Source: Pseudovibrio sp. M1P-2-3 (GTDB lineage: Bacteria; Pseudomonadota; Alphaproteobacteria; Rhizobiales; Stappiaceae). From it: 64,000 bases of DNA. Below, piece after piece: positions 44,655 to 53,210 of this stretch; within the stretch, counting starts at the first letter, position 1; every line of letters begins with the position of its first letter. Both the position numbers and the translations under genes were made by a program. Below the pieces are notes generated by a model. That model ran no database searches, had not been told where the DNA came from, and saw nothing but the letters and a program-made list of their open reading frames with translations. The stretch spans positions 124,001 to 188,000 of the forward strand of contig NZ_JARRCW010000001.1 of assembly GCF_031501865.1 (NCBI RefSeq). The letters are read 5' to 3'.

Positions 44655-44716
44655 GCGCTTTATGGTCAGATAGTCTAGAGAAACTGAAATTCATTTTTTA
44701 AAAATCCGGTGATTCC

Positions 44717-45190
44717 ATGAGTGATAAAGAACTCAACTATTTCAGGCTGACCCTACGCTTTGTCATGGTCATCCTTCTCGTAAACATTGCCATGTTTGCG
44801 ACTGAATTTGTAACCGTTCATTTCTTCCAGACTTCCTTGCCTCTAGAGCACGTGGGAAGGGTGATTGCCATACTGGCCGGAATGTTGGTGGGACAGAAAG
44901 TTTATGAGAGGCATCAAATACGCCTTAAAGGCAAACCCCTTCATAAGCTGACAGCACTGTGTTTTGCCTCGCTGATGCTTATCTCTGCTGGTTTGATTGC
45001 TATAACCATAGCCGACCTCATAAAAGAAGAGTCTGCGCTGGTGCTGCTCATTAAAGAGAACGCAACCCTTTTTGCCTCTTTGTTGATTGGTGTTGCTGCA
45101 CTTACTTATTTCATGATCTTGTGGGGCATAAAGCTTGGCGGCTGGACAGCGTATAAGCATGAGCAGAGACGGTTGAAGAAAGTGGGTTAG
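44717..45190 (+). CDS. Four-helix membrane protein of unknown function
   Basis: 157 residues with hydrophobic segments at about 13-35, 45-60, 76-98 and 110-137 and a basic C-terminus (Y-K-H-E-Q-R-R-L-K-K). It loosely resembles the ABZJ_00895-type small membrane proteins (from memory, unverified). The 3' end overlaps by four bases with the end of the disrupted GST gene on the other strand. No operon link to nqr, because a terminator separates them. Confidence 0.68.
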   Translation: MSDKELNYFRLTLRFVMVILLVNIAMFATEFVTVHFFQTSLPLEHVGRVIAILAGMLVGQKVYERHQIRLKGKPLHKLTALCFASLMLISAGLIAITIADLIKEESALVLLIKENATLFASLLIGVAALTYFMILWGIKLGGWTAYKHEQRRLKKVG

Positions 45191-45438
45191 TTTGCTTTTG
45201 ATAGCTCTGGAGGTGAATATTTGCAGAGTTTGAGAAAATCGCAGTGCTCCTCAAACTCGCGATCCACCGGCATTCCGTGGCTTCGCGCCTTCCTATAGAT
45301 CACTGCCACGAAGATATCGGCAAGGGTGAACGCATGCCCAACGGCAAATTTACTCTCTTTCCACAAAAGGCTCTTCAGTTTGGGCAATGTTTGGGAGCAC
45401 CATCTGGCACGCAGGTCTTTCTTTTGAGCGGCCTGTAA

Positions 45439-46598
45439 TACCAACGGCACTTATAATTGACCTGTATGCGCCCAATTTCGTCTACCGATTGATGTGATTG
45501 TGTGGGGTTGTTGAATAAGCTTATTCCAAGCGGAACAGGCGGCATCGACAATTTCCTGGTAGTCTTGAAAGGTTCGGTTAGAGAGCCAGTTTTGCCGTAA
45601 GTACTGCCAAACATTTTCAACCGGGTTGAACTCCGGAGAACGGGGTGGGAGCAGCAAGATGGTTATATTATCAGGCAACTTCAGTTTTGCTGTTGTATGC
45701 CAACCCGCTTGATCCATCAGGACCACTGCGTGCGCCCCTTTGGTAATGTTTCGGCTGATCTCTGCCAGATGTAACTGTATGACATTTGTATTGGCTTTGA
45801 GCAAAACAAGAGCAACCCCTTTGCCGAGGGCGGGGCAGATGGCACCGAATACATAGGTTGATTGATAGCGCCCGTCGCTGGGAGCCCGTGGTCTCGTTCC
45901 TTTTTTTGCCCACCTTCTGGTGAGCCCATTTTTTTGACCAATGCGGGCTTCGTCCTGCCACCAGATTTCCATGGATGTTTGTGAGGGCAAGCGCGCTTTT
46001 ATTTCTTTAAGCCGGGCATGGAAGTCTTTTTATATGTCTCCATAACTTGCTCGTCCTGTGCCGGGTGCTGTGGCCGAACGCTGACCCGAGAAAACCCCAG
46101 AACTCTGAGGAGGCTTGAAATAGCCCTTTCGCTATAACTGGCCCCAAACTTCTGCTCGATCACAACTTGCAGATCTCGCCGCCGCCAGCGAATTACGCCG
46201 TGCTGTTGTAAATCAGGTCCAGCCTCAACCAGATCTGCAAATTCAGCCATTTGCTCTTTATTTAACCACCGGGCACGGCCTGGGATCTTACGATTGTACA
46301 GGCCCTGCGGCCCTTCTGCGTTAAACCGATGCACCCAGTCTCGCAGTGTTTGGCGGTCCATGCCGCCCATGCGTGCCGCCTCCAAGCGCGACAACCCATC
46401 ATAAACAGCAGCAAGAGCAAGAAGGCGGCGGCTCTGCCTGACATCCTTACTTTGACAAGCAAGAGTTCGTAACGAAGAAGCATCATAGTCTCGGCGCAAT
46501 GGGATCGCTGACATTGGGAATCTCCTTTCCCAATGTTGAATCACAATTCAAGTGATTTGGGAATCCTCATCCCGAGTCAAAAACAGGTGCCGTTGGTA
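45439..46598. mobile_element. IS630-family insertion sequence
   Basis: About 1.16 kb, bounded by inverted repeats TACCAACGGCAC / GTGCCGTTGGTA, which extend imperfectly to ~26 bp. TAA is repeated outside both ends (45436-45438 and 46599-46601). IS630 elements insert at TA, so either TA is duplicated within that triplet or the duplication is three bases. The element carries one transposase in two frames on the minus strand and sits inside a GST gene. The intact ends and clean target repeat point to recent insertion. Confidence 0.9.
45451..46514 (-). CDS. IS630-family transposase, two frames joined by -1 frameshift
   Basis: The upstream frame (46514 to 45999) has paired helix-turn-helix regions (A-A-R-M-G-G-M-D-R-Q-T-L-R-D-W; winged-helix W-R-R-R-D-L-Q). 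The downstream frame (45990 to 45451) holds the DDE catalytic domain: first Asp in W-W-Q-D-E-A-R-I-G, second in V-L-M-D-Q-A-G-W-H, Glu in P-P-R-S-P-E-F-N-P-V-E-N. Slipping -1 on TAAAAAG (46032-46026 on the minus strand) joins E-T-Y-K to K-D-F-H-A-R-L-K, restoring the sequence expected of a single ~350-residue protein. This matches the frameshifted expression known in some IS630 members. Start ATG 46514 (M-S-A-I-P-L). Confidence 0.87.
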
Positions 46599-46959
46599 TA
46601 ACTCAGGCCGCAAAAAGGAAAGGACGCTCCTGTTCTGGGCAGGGTGTATGGTGCTGTTCACATACTCGCAGACTTGGCGTACCTTTGCCCGTTTAATGGG
46701 ATCATATGGCAGCAGAGGCCGTTTAGGGAACAGCTCCTCCAGACACTCGATGATGGCAAGAGATTCGCAGATGATTTCTCCATCCAGCGAGATAGCGGGC
46801 ACGTATCCAAAAGGGTTGATTGTCAGGTAGCTAGTCTTTAGTTCCTCCGGAGCGACCTCAACCCGCTCATAAGCGATTGCCTTATGGCAAAGAGCCCATT
46901 CAACCCTTTCAGAGCTGTTGGAGCCCTCTGCAGCATAAAGAATGATTTTCATAGGTCAG

Positions 46960-47451
46960 TTAGTCCGGCTGTGCAGCACATTCTAGTAATATACTACTTT
47001 CCATACGGTCTTTAGGGTTGTGTTTGACTTCAAATGCAATATCAAGTGCAAAGCACTTCAATTTTGGATAACCTACATCAGACATTGAGTAGAAGATGAA
47101 TTGGATTTCCCGCCCGCTTTTAGCCGCACCCCACAAGACTAAACTGGCAGCTGGTTTTTCTAGGGCATAGATATGTTCAAAGACCTGAGGTAGATCTTTT
47201 GCTCCTGGAACACTTGATGCCTCGCTCCACCTATCTAGGAAATAGATAACTACATCTGTCTCATCAATATTTTGGGGTCTAAAAGATCCATCAATTTCTG
47301 GGTTTGTTCGTTCAAGAAGTTGATAAAAGGCGTCACTTTGGGTCTTGCTTAGATTTGCCATTAAAAGAACCCGCTTTCTATGAGCTTCCTCTGCCATGGG
47401 CATTGCGCTCATTGAAAGGAAAGCTAGCAGGAAAAGACATATTTTACGCAT
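46960..47451 (-). CDS. Putative secreted protein of unknown function
   Basis: 163 residues with a signal peptide (M-R-K-I-C-L-F-L-L-A-F-L-S-M, cleavage near M-A-E-E). The mature part has K-R-V-L-L-M-A-N-L-S-K at the start and later I-Y-F-L-D-R-W and A-S-L-V-L-W-G-A, with two cysteines near the C-terminus. I do not recognise a family. It lies seven bases upstream of the disrupted GST gene on the same strand, so it may have shared a transcript with it. AT-richer than most neighbours. Confidence 0.6.
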   Translation of the reverse strand: MRKICLFLLAFLSMSAMPMAEEAHRKRVLLMANLSKTQSDAFYQLLERTNPEIDGSFRPQNIDETDVVIYFLDRWSEASSVPGAKDLPQVFEHIYALEKPAASLVLWGAAKSGREIQFIFYSMSDVGYPKLKCFALDIAFEVKHNPKDRMESSILLECAAQPD

Positions 47452-47508
47452 AGAGCACCCCGTTATCTAACAGGGCGCTTCCTATCAGTATTTGGTGCGG
47501 AAGAACAG

Positions 47509-48900
47509 CTACCCGGCCAGCCCCAGTTTCTCGCGATTATAAAAGCGCAGGGAGAAGAGGGTTGCGGTGACGAACAGGCCAGTTGATAGGCCTATCCAGA
47601 TGCCCATGGCGCCAAGTTCCACCCAAAATCCAAGAGCATATGCAAGCGTTGCGCTTATTCCCCAATAGCAGAATAGGCCAATATACATGGGAACCTTGGT
47701 GTCGGACAGGCCCCGTAGAGCCGCCGAGGCGGCAACTTGTACACCATCTGCCATAAGAAAGGCGGTTCCGATGAGAAGAAGTGTTGTTGCAGTGGCGCTC
47801 AGCTCCACAATGTCCGGATTGCTCTCCTCGATATAAAGGGCAAGCACCTGATCGGAAAATAGCCAGAGTAGCAGGGTACCCGTGAGGGTTATAACCATGG
47901 CCATTAAGATGATGGACCAGCCGGACAGGGTGATGCCTTGCTTGTCTTTTCGGCCCAGCGCCTGCCCCACGCGCACGGTTCCTGCATTGGAAATGCCCAT
48001 TGGTATCATGTAGATAATGGAGACAACCTGAAGGGCGATGCCATGGGCGGCAACTTCCACCGCGCCGATCCACCCCATAAAGAAGGCGGCGACAATGAAC
48101 ACGCCCACATCACTTAGGAACATGAGAGCGATTGGGTACCCCAGTTTGAAAATCTCCACCATTTTAGGAAAGTCGGCTTTCCAGAAGCGGGTGAGCAGAT
48201 CATAGCTGCGGGCTTTGGGCTCCCAGTAAACATAGGCAAGAAGAAACGAGAGCATGCCCGCATAGGTGACAAGAGACGCGGCTGCAGCCCCGTGAATGCC
48301 ATAGGCGGGAATGCCAAGAGCTCCGAAAATTAGAATATAATTGAACAGGATGTTCAAGAGTACGCCGACAATGTTGGCCCATAGAAGAACGGTGGTTTTC
48401 CCGATGGAAGAGAAAAACCCTCTGAATGCGATAACTGCCATACTGAAATAATAGGACCACAGGAATATACGCAGATATTCGCTCGCAAGTCGGGAGACCT
48501 CCGGTTCTTGCCCAAAAGCCAGAAAGATAGGTTCTGTGAACCAAAGGACAGGGGTGGCGATGAGTGCAAGCAAAAGGGCCCACCATAAACCCATGCGGGT
48601 TACCCGCCGCACTTCAGCTTTATCACCTTTACCTTCAGCCGTTGAGGCCAAAGGAAGAACAGCCCCTAAAATACCATAGCCAGTGAGGTGGATTACAAGC
48701 CCCAGCTGAGTTGCCAGCACAAGCGCAGCAAGTTGCTCTGTTCCCAGCCAGCCCACCATAACTGTATCTGAAATGCTAATTCCCATTTGAGCGAGCTGAG
48801 CTCCAACCAGTGGCAGCCCAAGTGTCAGAATGGAACGGCATTCTTGCGTCCATAGGTTGTAGTTACTGGTGCGCTTAACAGCCTGACTGGTTGAACTCAT
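47509..48900 (-). CDS. MATE-family multidrug efflux transporter (NorM-like)
   Basis: 463 residues with 12 hydrophobic segments in two six-helix halves. Family marks: L-G-L-P-L-V-G-A-Q-L-A-Q-M near the start, D-T-V-M-V-G-W-L-G (TM1-TM2), the second-half counterpart around A-A-F-F-M-G-W-I-G, and G-I-S-N-A-G-T-V-R-V-G. These export cationic drugs or metabolites using Na+ or H+; the conserved acidic residue in D-T-V-M-V is present. The substrate is unknown. No adjacent regulator gene. Confidence 0.92.
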   Translation of the reverse strand: MSSTSQAVKRTSNYNLWTQECRSILTLGLPLVGAQLAQMGISISDTVMVGWLGTEQLAALVLATQLGLVIHLTGYGILGAVLPLASTAEGKGDKAEVRRVTRMGLWWALLLALIATPVLWFTEPIFLAFGQEPEVSRLASEYLRIFLWSYYFSMAVIAFRGFFSSIGKTTVLLWANIVGVLLNILFNYILIFGALGIPAYGIHGAAAASLVTYAGMLSFLLAYVYWEPKARSYDLLTRFWKADFPKMVEIFKLGYPIALMFLSDVGVFIVAAFFMGWIGAVEVAAHGIALQVVSIIYMIPMGISNAGTVRVGQALGRKDKQGITLSGWSIILMAMVITLTGTLLLWLFSDQVLALYIEESNPDIVELSATATTLLLIGTAFLMADGVQVAASAALRGLSDTKVPMYIGLFCYWGISATLAYALGFWVELGAMGIWIGLSTGLFVTATLFSLRFYNREKLGLAG

Positions 48901-49110
48901 GGGAACTCACAGGGAAAAAACTAGTGAAACACAATAGAAATAACGAAAACTGTGAAGGAAGTTCACAGAGGTTTAGGGAAGGGACACTATCAACCAAATG
49001 CCGACTTGGAAAGTGGCATTTGGAGAAGAATATTTGTTTTCTTGACGTTGGTGACTGATCTGCACCTATGAATGAGTGCAGGTTAAATCCGTCTATTTTG
49101 GAGGGCAGGC

Positions 49111-49974
49111 CTATCTTTCCTCTTTAAAGCGAATAAGCCCTTCTTGAGCAACAGATGCAACCAACGCTCCTTCACGTGTGAAGAACTTGCCGCGCGAAAA
49201 ACCCCGTCCGGCTGCCTTACTTGGAGTATCTTGCGAAAAGAGAAGCCACTCATCGGCTTTAAATGGCCTATGGAACCAGATGGCGTGATCCAGACTGAAA
49301 ATCATGATATCTGTGTTGTAGCATTGGCGCCCATAGGGGAATAACGCTGTATCAAGTACTGAATGATCCGAGGCGTAAGCTAACCAGCATTGGTGCACAA
49401 TGACATCATCAGGCAAAGCAGAAGAAGCCTTGATCCAAGTGTTTTGATAGGGTGGTAGAATGTCATTTGTGAGATAATGCTCTGGTTGCACTGGACGAAT
49501 TTCCAATGGGCGCTCCACTGACCAGAACCGCGCCAGCCCTTCTGTTTTATCTCCGTATTTTTCGAGAAGCTGTTCAGTGTTTGCTAACTCTTCAGGTTGG
49601 GGAACGGACGGCATCTCGTCTTGGTGACCTGAACCTTCCTCATGGACATGAAAAGAGGCGGACATGGAGAAAATTGGTGTTTCGCCCTGAGACATCAGCA
49701 GGTGGCGCGTATCGAAGCTTCTGCCATCCCTTGTCCGGTCAACATGAATATCGATAGGCGTCACTGGATCTCCCGCTCGCATGAAATAGCCGTGTATGGA
49801 GTGAAGCTCTTTGCTGGGCTCAACTGTTTGGCGGGCTCCCATGGTAGCCAGTGAGAGAATAGGGGAGCCAAACAGGCGCGAGCGCGGAGGTTTTGGGGGT
49901 AATCCGCGGAAATGATTGTCCCCTATCTTCTCCAGCTCAAGGAGTTTCAAAAAGTTCTCGGTTGCTAGCGTCAT
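49111..49974 (-). CDS. tesB: Acyl-CoA thioesterase II (TesB), paralogue 1
   Basis: 287 residues, double hot-dog fold: L-A-T-M-G-A-R-Q-T-V (family substrate-gate region), H-S-I-H-G-Y-F-M-R-A-G-D, D-G-R-S-F-D-T-R-H in the first half; A-Y-A-S-D-H-S-V-L-D-T-A-L with the catalytic Asp, and S-L-D-H-A-I-W-F-H-R-P in the second half. It hydrolyses medium/long acyl-CoAs to free acids. GGGAGG precedes ATG 49974. A clear paralogue is encoded about 190 bp upstream in the same direction, so the pair reflects tandem duplication. Confidence 0.92.
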   Translation of the reverse strand: MTLATENFLKLLELEKIGDNHFRGLPPKPPRSRLFGSPILSLATMGARQTVEPSKELHSIHGYFMRAGDPVTPIDIHVDRTRDGRSFDTRHLLMSQGETPIFSMSASFHVHEEGSGHQDEMPSVPQPEELANTEQLLEKYGDKTEGLARFWSVERPLEIRPVQPEHYLTNDILPPYQNTWIKASSALPDDVIVHQCWLAYASDHSVLDTALFPYGRQCYNTDIMIFSLDHAIWFHRPFKADEWLLFSQDTPSKAAGRGFSRGKFFTREGALVASVAQEGLIRFKEER

Positions 49975-50050
49975 ATGCACCTCCCTGCTGTCGTGTCCTG
50001 CCAATTGGTTCTTAATTTGTATTTATTGCCCAAACGATAAATCAGCACGC

Positions 50051-50073
50051 AGTATACTCGGGGAGGGTATACC
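50051..50073. promoter_or_regulatory. Paired GTATAC palindromes between the tesB genes
   Basis: AGTATACT (50051-50058) and GGTATACC (50066-50073) lie seven bases apart, roughly 80 bp upstream of tesB paralogue 1. Two self-complementary octamers in tandem could be a regulator site; no known motif is recognised. Confidence 0.3.
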
Positions 50074-50162
50074 AGCGTCCAGTTGGACATATGAACTAAT
50101 ATGCAGTATTTAATTCCAATATATAGAATTTAAGTGGGCGCTGTAAATAGGCTTTCGAAGGG

Positions 50163-51038
50163 TTATATTTTATTCTTGTCCACTTGACGGATAAGCCCTT
50201 CTTGACAGGTGGACGCGATCAAGGTGCCATCACGGCTATAAAACTTGCCTCTACAAAATCCTCGCCCATTCGAGGCGTTGGGGCTGTCTTGCGAATAGAG
50301 TATCCACTCGTCCGCCTTTACCGGATGGTGAAACCACATTGCATGATCAATGCTCATGGCGTGCATACTGGGCATATCATAGGCATGGAGACCATGGGGA
50401 TACAAAGCCGTATCCAGTAAAGTTGAGTCGGAGGCCAAAGCGAGCAGGCAGTTATGCAGGTGGGGGCCTTCCGGCAAACTCTCACGGCACTTCAGCCAGA
50501 TGTTTTGAAAGGAGGGAAGCTCATGGCTCGTCAGGTAATGTTCCAGATCGACCGGCTTCATGTCTATGGGGCGCCCCGGTGACCAGAATAATTTGAGAAA
50601 CATCGGAATTTCTTTTCCGAACTGCTGAACAATTTCCTCTGTTGTTTTCAGCTCTTCCGGCATGGGCACATCAGGCATAGGGTCGTGATGTTCCAGCCCC
50701 TCTTCCAAAACCTGAAAGGAGCCGGTCCAAGTAAAAAGGATAGTGTCATCTTGATAGGCGCTCAACCGCCTCTTGCTGAAACTCTTGCCATCTCGAACTC
50801 TCTCCACATGGTAGTCGATTGGAGGGCCCAGTTTTCCCGCCTTGACGAAGTAACTATGGAGAGAGTGTATCTTCCTGTCTTCAGGCACAGTTAAAGAGGC
50901 GGCCATAAGCCCTTGGGCAATGATTGGGCCACCCATCAACCGCAGTCTGTTTTTCTTTTGGGGCGGAGCGCGGAAAACATTCTCTTCCAGCTGCTCCAGT
51001 TTCATAAGTTCCAGAAAGTCTTCTAGAGCCGTTGTCAT
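50163..51038 (-). CDS. tesB: Acyl-CoA thioesterase II (TesB), paralogue 2
   Basis: 291 residues matching paralogue 1 throughout: I-I-A-Q-G-L-M-A-A, H-S-L-H-S-Y-F-V-K-A-G, D-G-K-S-F-S-K-R-R, A-L-A-S-D-S-T-L-L-D-T-A-L, and S-I-D-H-A-M-W-F-H-H-P. It has the Q-G conserved gate (A-Q-G) that paralogue 1 changes to M-G-A, so substrate range may differ. Paralogue 1 has weaker agreement with the consensus and may be the diverged copy. ATG 51038 (M-T-T-A-L-E-D-F) is chosen; the frame runs to 51116 upstream. Confidence 0.91.
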   Translation of the reverse strand: MTTALEDFLELMKLEQLEENVFRAPPQKKNRLRLMGGPIIAQGLMAASLTVPEDRKIHSLHSYFVKAGKLGPPIDYHVERVRDGKSFSKRRLSAYQDDTILFTWTGSFQVLEEGLEHHDPMPDVPMPEELKTTEEIVQQFGKEIPMFLKLFWSPGRPIDMKPVDLEHYLTSHELPSFQNIWLKCRESLPEGPHLHNCLLALASDSTLLDTALYPHGLHAYDMPSMHAMSIDHAMWFHHPVKADEWILYSQDSPNASNGRGFCRGKFYSRDGTLIASTCQEGLIRQVDKNKI

Positions 51039-51226
51039 GTGAGTATCTTCTTTGTTGGTTGTGTTATCAAGAAGAGCGATGCAAATCGGAGGCAGTTTAG
51101 GAGGTAATTCTTGCAATATTAGGGACTACAGCATGCAATTGCCCAAATTAGCGACCTCTTTGTATTTAAAGGTTAATTTCTGAAGGTCTCACTGAATTGG
51201 CATGTATGCCGAGTTCTCATAGAAAA

Positions 51227-51243
51227 GGGCGCTGAATGCGCCC
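51227..51243 (-). terminator. Terminator of the DUF411-like gene
   Basis: Stem GGGCGC / GCGCCC with 5-nt loop; on the minus strand it is followed by TTTT. Located 25 bp after the stop of the DUF411-like gene. Confidence 0.75.
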
Positions 51244-51267
51244 CGTCCAAGCAGTTTTCTTAGAAAG

Positions 51268-51729
51268 TCACAGCCGCATAAAGACTTCGGGGAATTTTAG
51301 GTGTCCACCGAAGGCAATAATTGTTTTTGCATCCGATGTGTCAGGACGGGGGTGTTCACTTTTCTTTGCATCGCCCCCGTAGAAAATACCCTTAATTCTC
51401 GGATTCCATTCCCCCAGCTTTTTTATTGCCTCAACAGGAACAGGACCTTCAAGAATGTAGTTTCCATAAAACGCTGCATGCGTTTTGCCATGTTTTTCGG
51501 GCAGGCCCACAACATTGCAGGTTTGAGGAAGTTCATCCACTTCGTGAACATTGACCTGAAACCCTGCTTGGTGCAGTTGGAATGCCCATTGATTCCAGCT
51601 ATCGCAATTGGTTGATTTGTAGATGGAGATTGTCTCATTCAGTGACTCTTGCGGCTTGACTTCAGCTCCCGAAGGTTGGGCCGCGGATGCAGTGATTTGG
51701 CTAGAATTAACCATGCCGGCAAAATCCAT
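51268..51729 (-). CDS. DUF411-like protein lacking the metal-site cysteines
   Basis: 153 residues. The central part follows the DUF411 family: I-S-I-Y-K-S-T-N-C, then W-A-F-Q-L-H-Q-A-G-F-Q-V-N-V-H-E-V-D-E-L, H-A-A-F-Y-G-N-Y-I-L-E-G-P-V-P and a terminal F-G-G-H-L-K-F-P-E. Standard members have C-G-C-C after Y-K-S-P-T and a signal peptide; here the segment is C-D-S-W and no hydrophobic signal is seen before a polar N-terminal stretch. DUF411 proteins are linked to copper and metal handling, so this copy probably no longer binds metal by that motif. It may be a repurposed or decaying paralogue. Confidence 0.65.
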   Translation of the reverse strand: MDFAGMVNSSQITASAAQPSGAEVKPQESLNETISIYKSTNCDSWNQWAFQLHQAGFQVNVHEVDELPQTCNVVGLPEKHGKTHAAFYGNYILEGPVPVEAIKKLGEWNPRIKGIFYGGDAKKSEHPRPDTSDAKTIIAFGGHLKFPEVFMRL

Positions 51730-51746
51730 TTCTTGTTGTGTTTTAA

Positions 51747-51764
51747 GGTGAGGTCGGCCTCACC
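51747..51764 (-). terminator. Hairpin between the MFS and DUF411-like genes
   Basis: Stem GGTGAGG / CCTCACC with loop TCGG, about 100 bp after the MFS stop and just before the DUF411-like start. On the minus strand it is followed by TTAAAA; a weak terminator. Confidence 0.4.
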
Positions 51765-51867
51765 CCTTCGGCAGCGGCAACCTATGCATTACGTAAGGTA
51801 ATGTAAATGCCAAAAGGGTAACAAAACCGTGATCCCCATGACATTTAAAGGAGCCAACCCCTAGATT

Positions 51868-53109
51868 TTACAGGGCATACTCGGATTTTTTTATGGCAAC
51901 TTTGAAGGGAATTATGGCAATAAACATAAGAATTGCAGCAAGAAGGAACGGGGCCCCCGGATAATAAGGGGCTGTGCTGTCTGATGTGAAAAATGTGAAG
52001 AGCCGCGTCATTATGAGCGTCGAAAGGACAAGCGTAAGGCCGATAATTGACGTCAACGCGCCCTGTATTGCCCCTTGCTGGTCATCGCTGACTGTGTTGC
52101 ACATAAGTGCGGTAAGGGCCGGTGGAAGCATGGCTCCAAGCGCAGAAAGTGGCAACAAAGCGACAACAGTCCATGTGTTGGGGGCAAAAGCAAAGCCAAT
52201 TAATGCCGCAATTGAAAAGCCAAACCCATAAAGAGCCGTGTTTGTTTCCCCGTGGCGAGGAATGGCCCAGCGGATCAAACCGCCCTTGACGCCTGAAAAC
52301 CCCAATCCAACCACTGCAAGGGAAAGCCCGACTTGGGCCGTTGTCCATTTGAACCCCTCAATCGTGTAATAGGGCCATACTGCCGCATAAACGAAGTTGG
52401 CAAACTGGAACAAGAACATGGCCGCAAAAAACCACACAAGAACCGGATGGCTTGCAGCTTGGAGAAGGGCACCAACAGGGTTCGCCTTGCGCCACACTAC
52501 GGTGCGCCGTTTGCCTCGTGGCAAAGTTTCAGGCAGATAGAAAAGACCATAGGTCAGCGTGAGCGCTGTTAAAGCTGCCGCGCTATAAAAGGGCACCCGT
52601 AAGCCCATGGACCCTAATATGCCCCCGATGACCGGTCCGATAACATAACCAAATCCGATGAAGGCCCCCACTAATCCGAAGCGGGTTGCCCGTTTTGTAC
52701 AAGGGGATATATCAGAGGTCGCGGCATAGGCTGTTGCGTACGTTGCGCTGGCAATTCCAGCAAGAAGCCTTCCGCTAAAGAGCACCCAAAGGTTACTGGT
52801 CAGGGTCATGACCATATAATCTGCTGCCAGCACCGCGAGGGACAGGAGGAGTATGGGGCGACGTCCGAACCTGTCAGACAGCGCGCCCAGCGTGGGCCCG
52901 CACAAGAACTGCATTACTGCATATATCGCGGCAATATAGCCCCCCCAGATGGCGGCCTCTGCAATGGAGTAGCTTCCAAGGCTGGAAACCAGTGTGGGTG
53001 TAACAGGAATTATCAGCCCTGCACCAATGGCGTTCAAAAGCACCGTGCCGCATATGAATGCGAGCGTATGAGAACTGTCGGTGTGGGCAGCCACGAAGTA
53101 TCCACGCAA
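51868..53109 (-). CDS. MFS drug exporter (TetA-like, DHA1 type)
   Basis: 413 residues with 12 transmembrane segments. The DHA1 motif A appears as G-A-L-S-D-R-F-G-R-R-P (~76-86), motif C as G-P-V-I-G-G-I-L-G (~157-165), plus A-T-Y-A-T-A-Y-A and R-L-L-A-G, which place it near tetracycline-type TetA/TCR pumps. Export of a drug or metabolite by H+ antiport is expected; real tetracycline resistance cannot be read from sequence. The start is uncertain: TTG 53109 or GTG 53094. No adjacent TetR-type repressor gene. Confidence 0.86.
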   Translation of the reverse strand: MRGYFVAAHTDSSHTLAFICGTVLLNAIGAGLIIPVTPTLVSSLGSYSIAEAAIWGGYIAAIYAVMQFLCGPTLGALSDRFGRRPILLLSLAVLAADYMVMTLTSNLWVLFSGRLLAGIASATYATAYAATSDISPCTKRATRFGLVGAFIGFGYVIGPVIGGILGSMGLRVPFYSAAALTALTLTYGLFYLPETLPRGKRRTVVWRKANPVGALLQAASHPVLVWFFAAMFLFQFANFVYAAVWPYYTIEGFKWTTAQVGLSLAVVGLGFSGVKGGLIRWAIPRHGETNTALYGFGFSIAALIGFAFAPNTWTVVALLPLSALGAMLPPALTALMCNTVSDDQQGAIQGALTSIIGLTLVLSTLIMTRLFTFFTSDSTAPYYPGAPFLLAAILMFIAIIPFKVAIKKSEYAL

Positions 53110-53163
53110 TAATATTGGTAAAGATTGCGGGGTTCCTAACAGAGATATGTGGCGAGGAAAAGG

Positions 53164-53197
53164 AAAAGTTGGTACGCTATTTTGCCCGCCAACTTTT
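53164..53197 (-). terminator. Terminator at the end of the liu operon
   Basis: Perfect 9-bp stem AAAAGTTGG / CCAACTTTT with a 16-nt loop, 13 bp after the liuC stop; on the minus strand it is followed by CCTTTTCC. The long loop lowers certainty. Confidence 0.6.
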
Positions 53198-53210
53198 CAT
53201 AGGTCTGTCT

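Larger units (their letters stand above)
45187..46952 (-). pseudogene. Glutathione S-transferase gene split by IS630-family insertion
   Basis: The N-terminal part (46952 down to ~46599) encodes a thioredoxin-fold GST start (I-L-Y-A-A-E-G-S-N-S-S-E-R-V-E-W) with the glutathione-site segment G-Y-V-P-A-I...E-S-L-A-I and the first helices to S-F-L-R-P-E-L. The C-terminal part (~45438 down to 45187) carries K-F-A-V-G-H-A-F-T-L-A-D-I-F-V-A, the GST C-domain N-capping region. Removing 45439-46598 plus one copy of the TAA repeat rejoins the frame as R-P-E-L-Q-A-A-Q-K-K-D. The gene is therefore a zeta/maleylacetoacetate-isomerase-like GST inactivated by recent transposition; I see no other frame breaks in either half. 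Confidence 0.88.

Noticed and set aside
45439-46598. Simple TA duplication adjoining CCAACGG as the insertion boundary
   Set aside because: That boundary leaves the GST halves out of frame, while TAA outside TACCAACGG restores it, so the latter is preferred.
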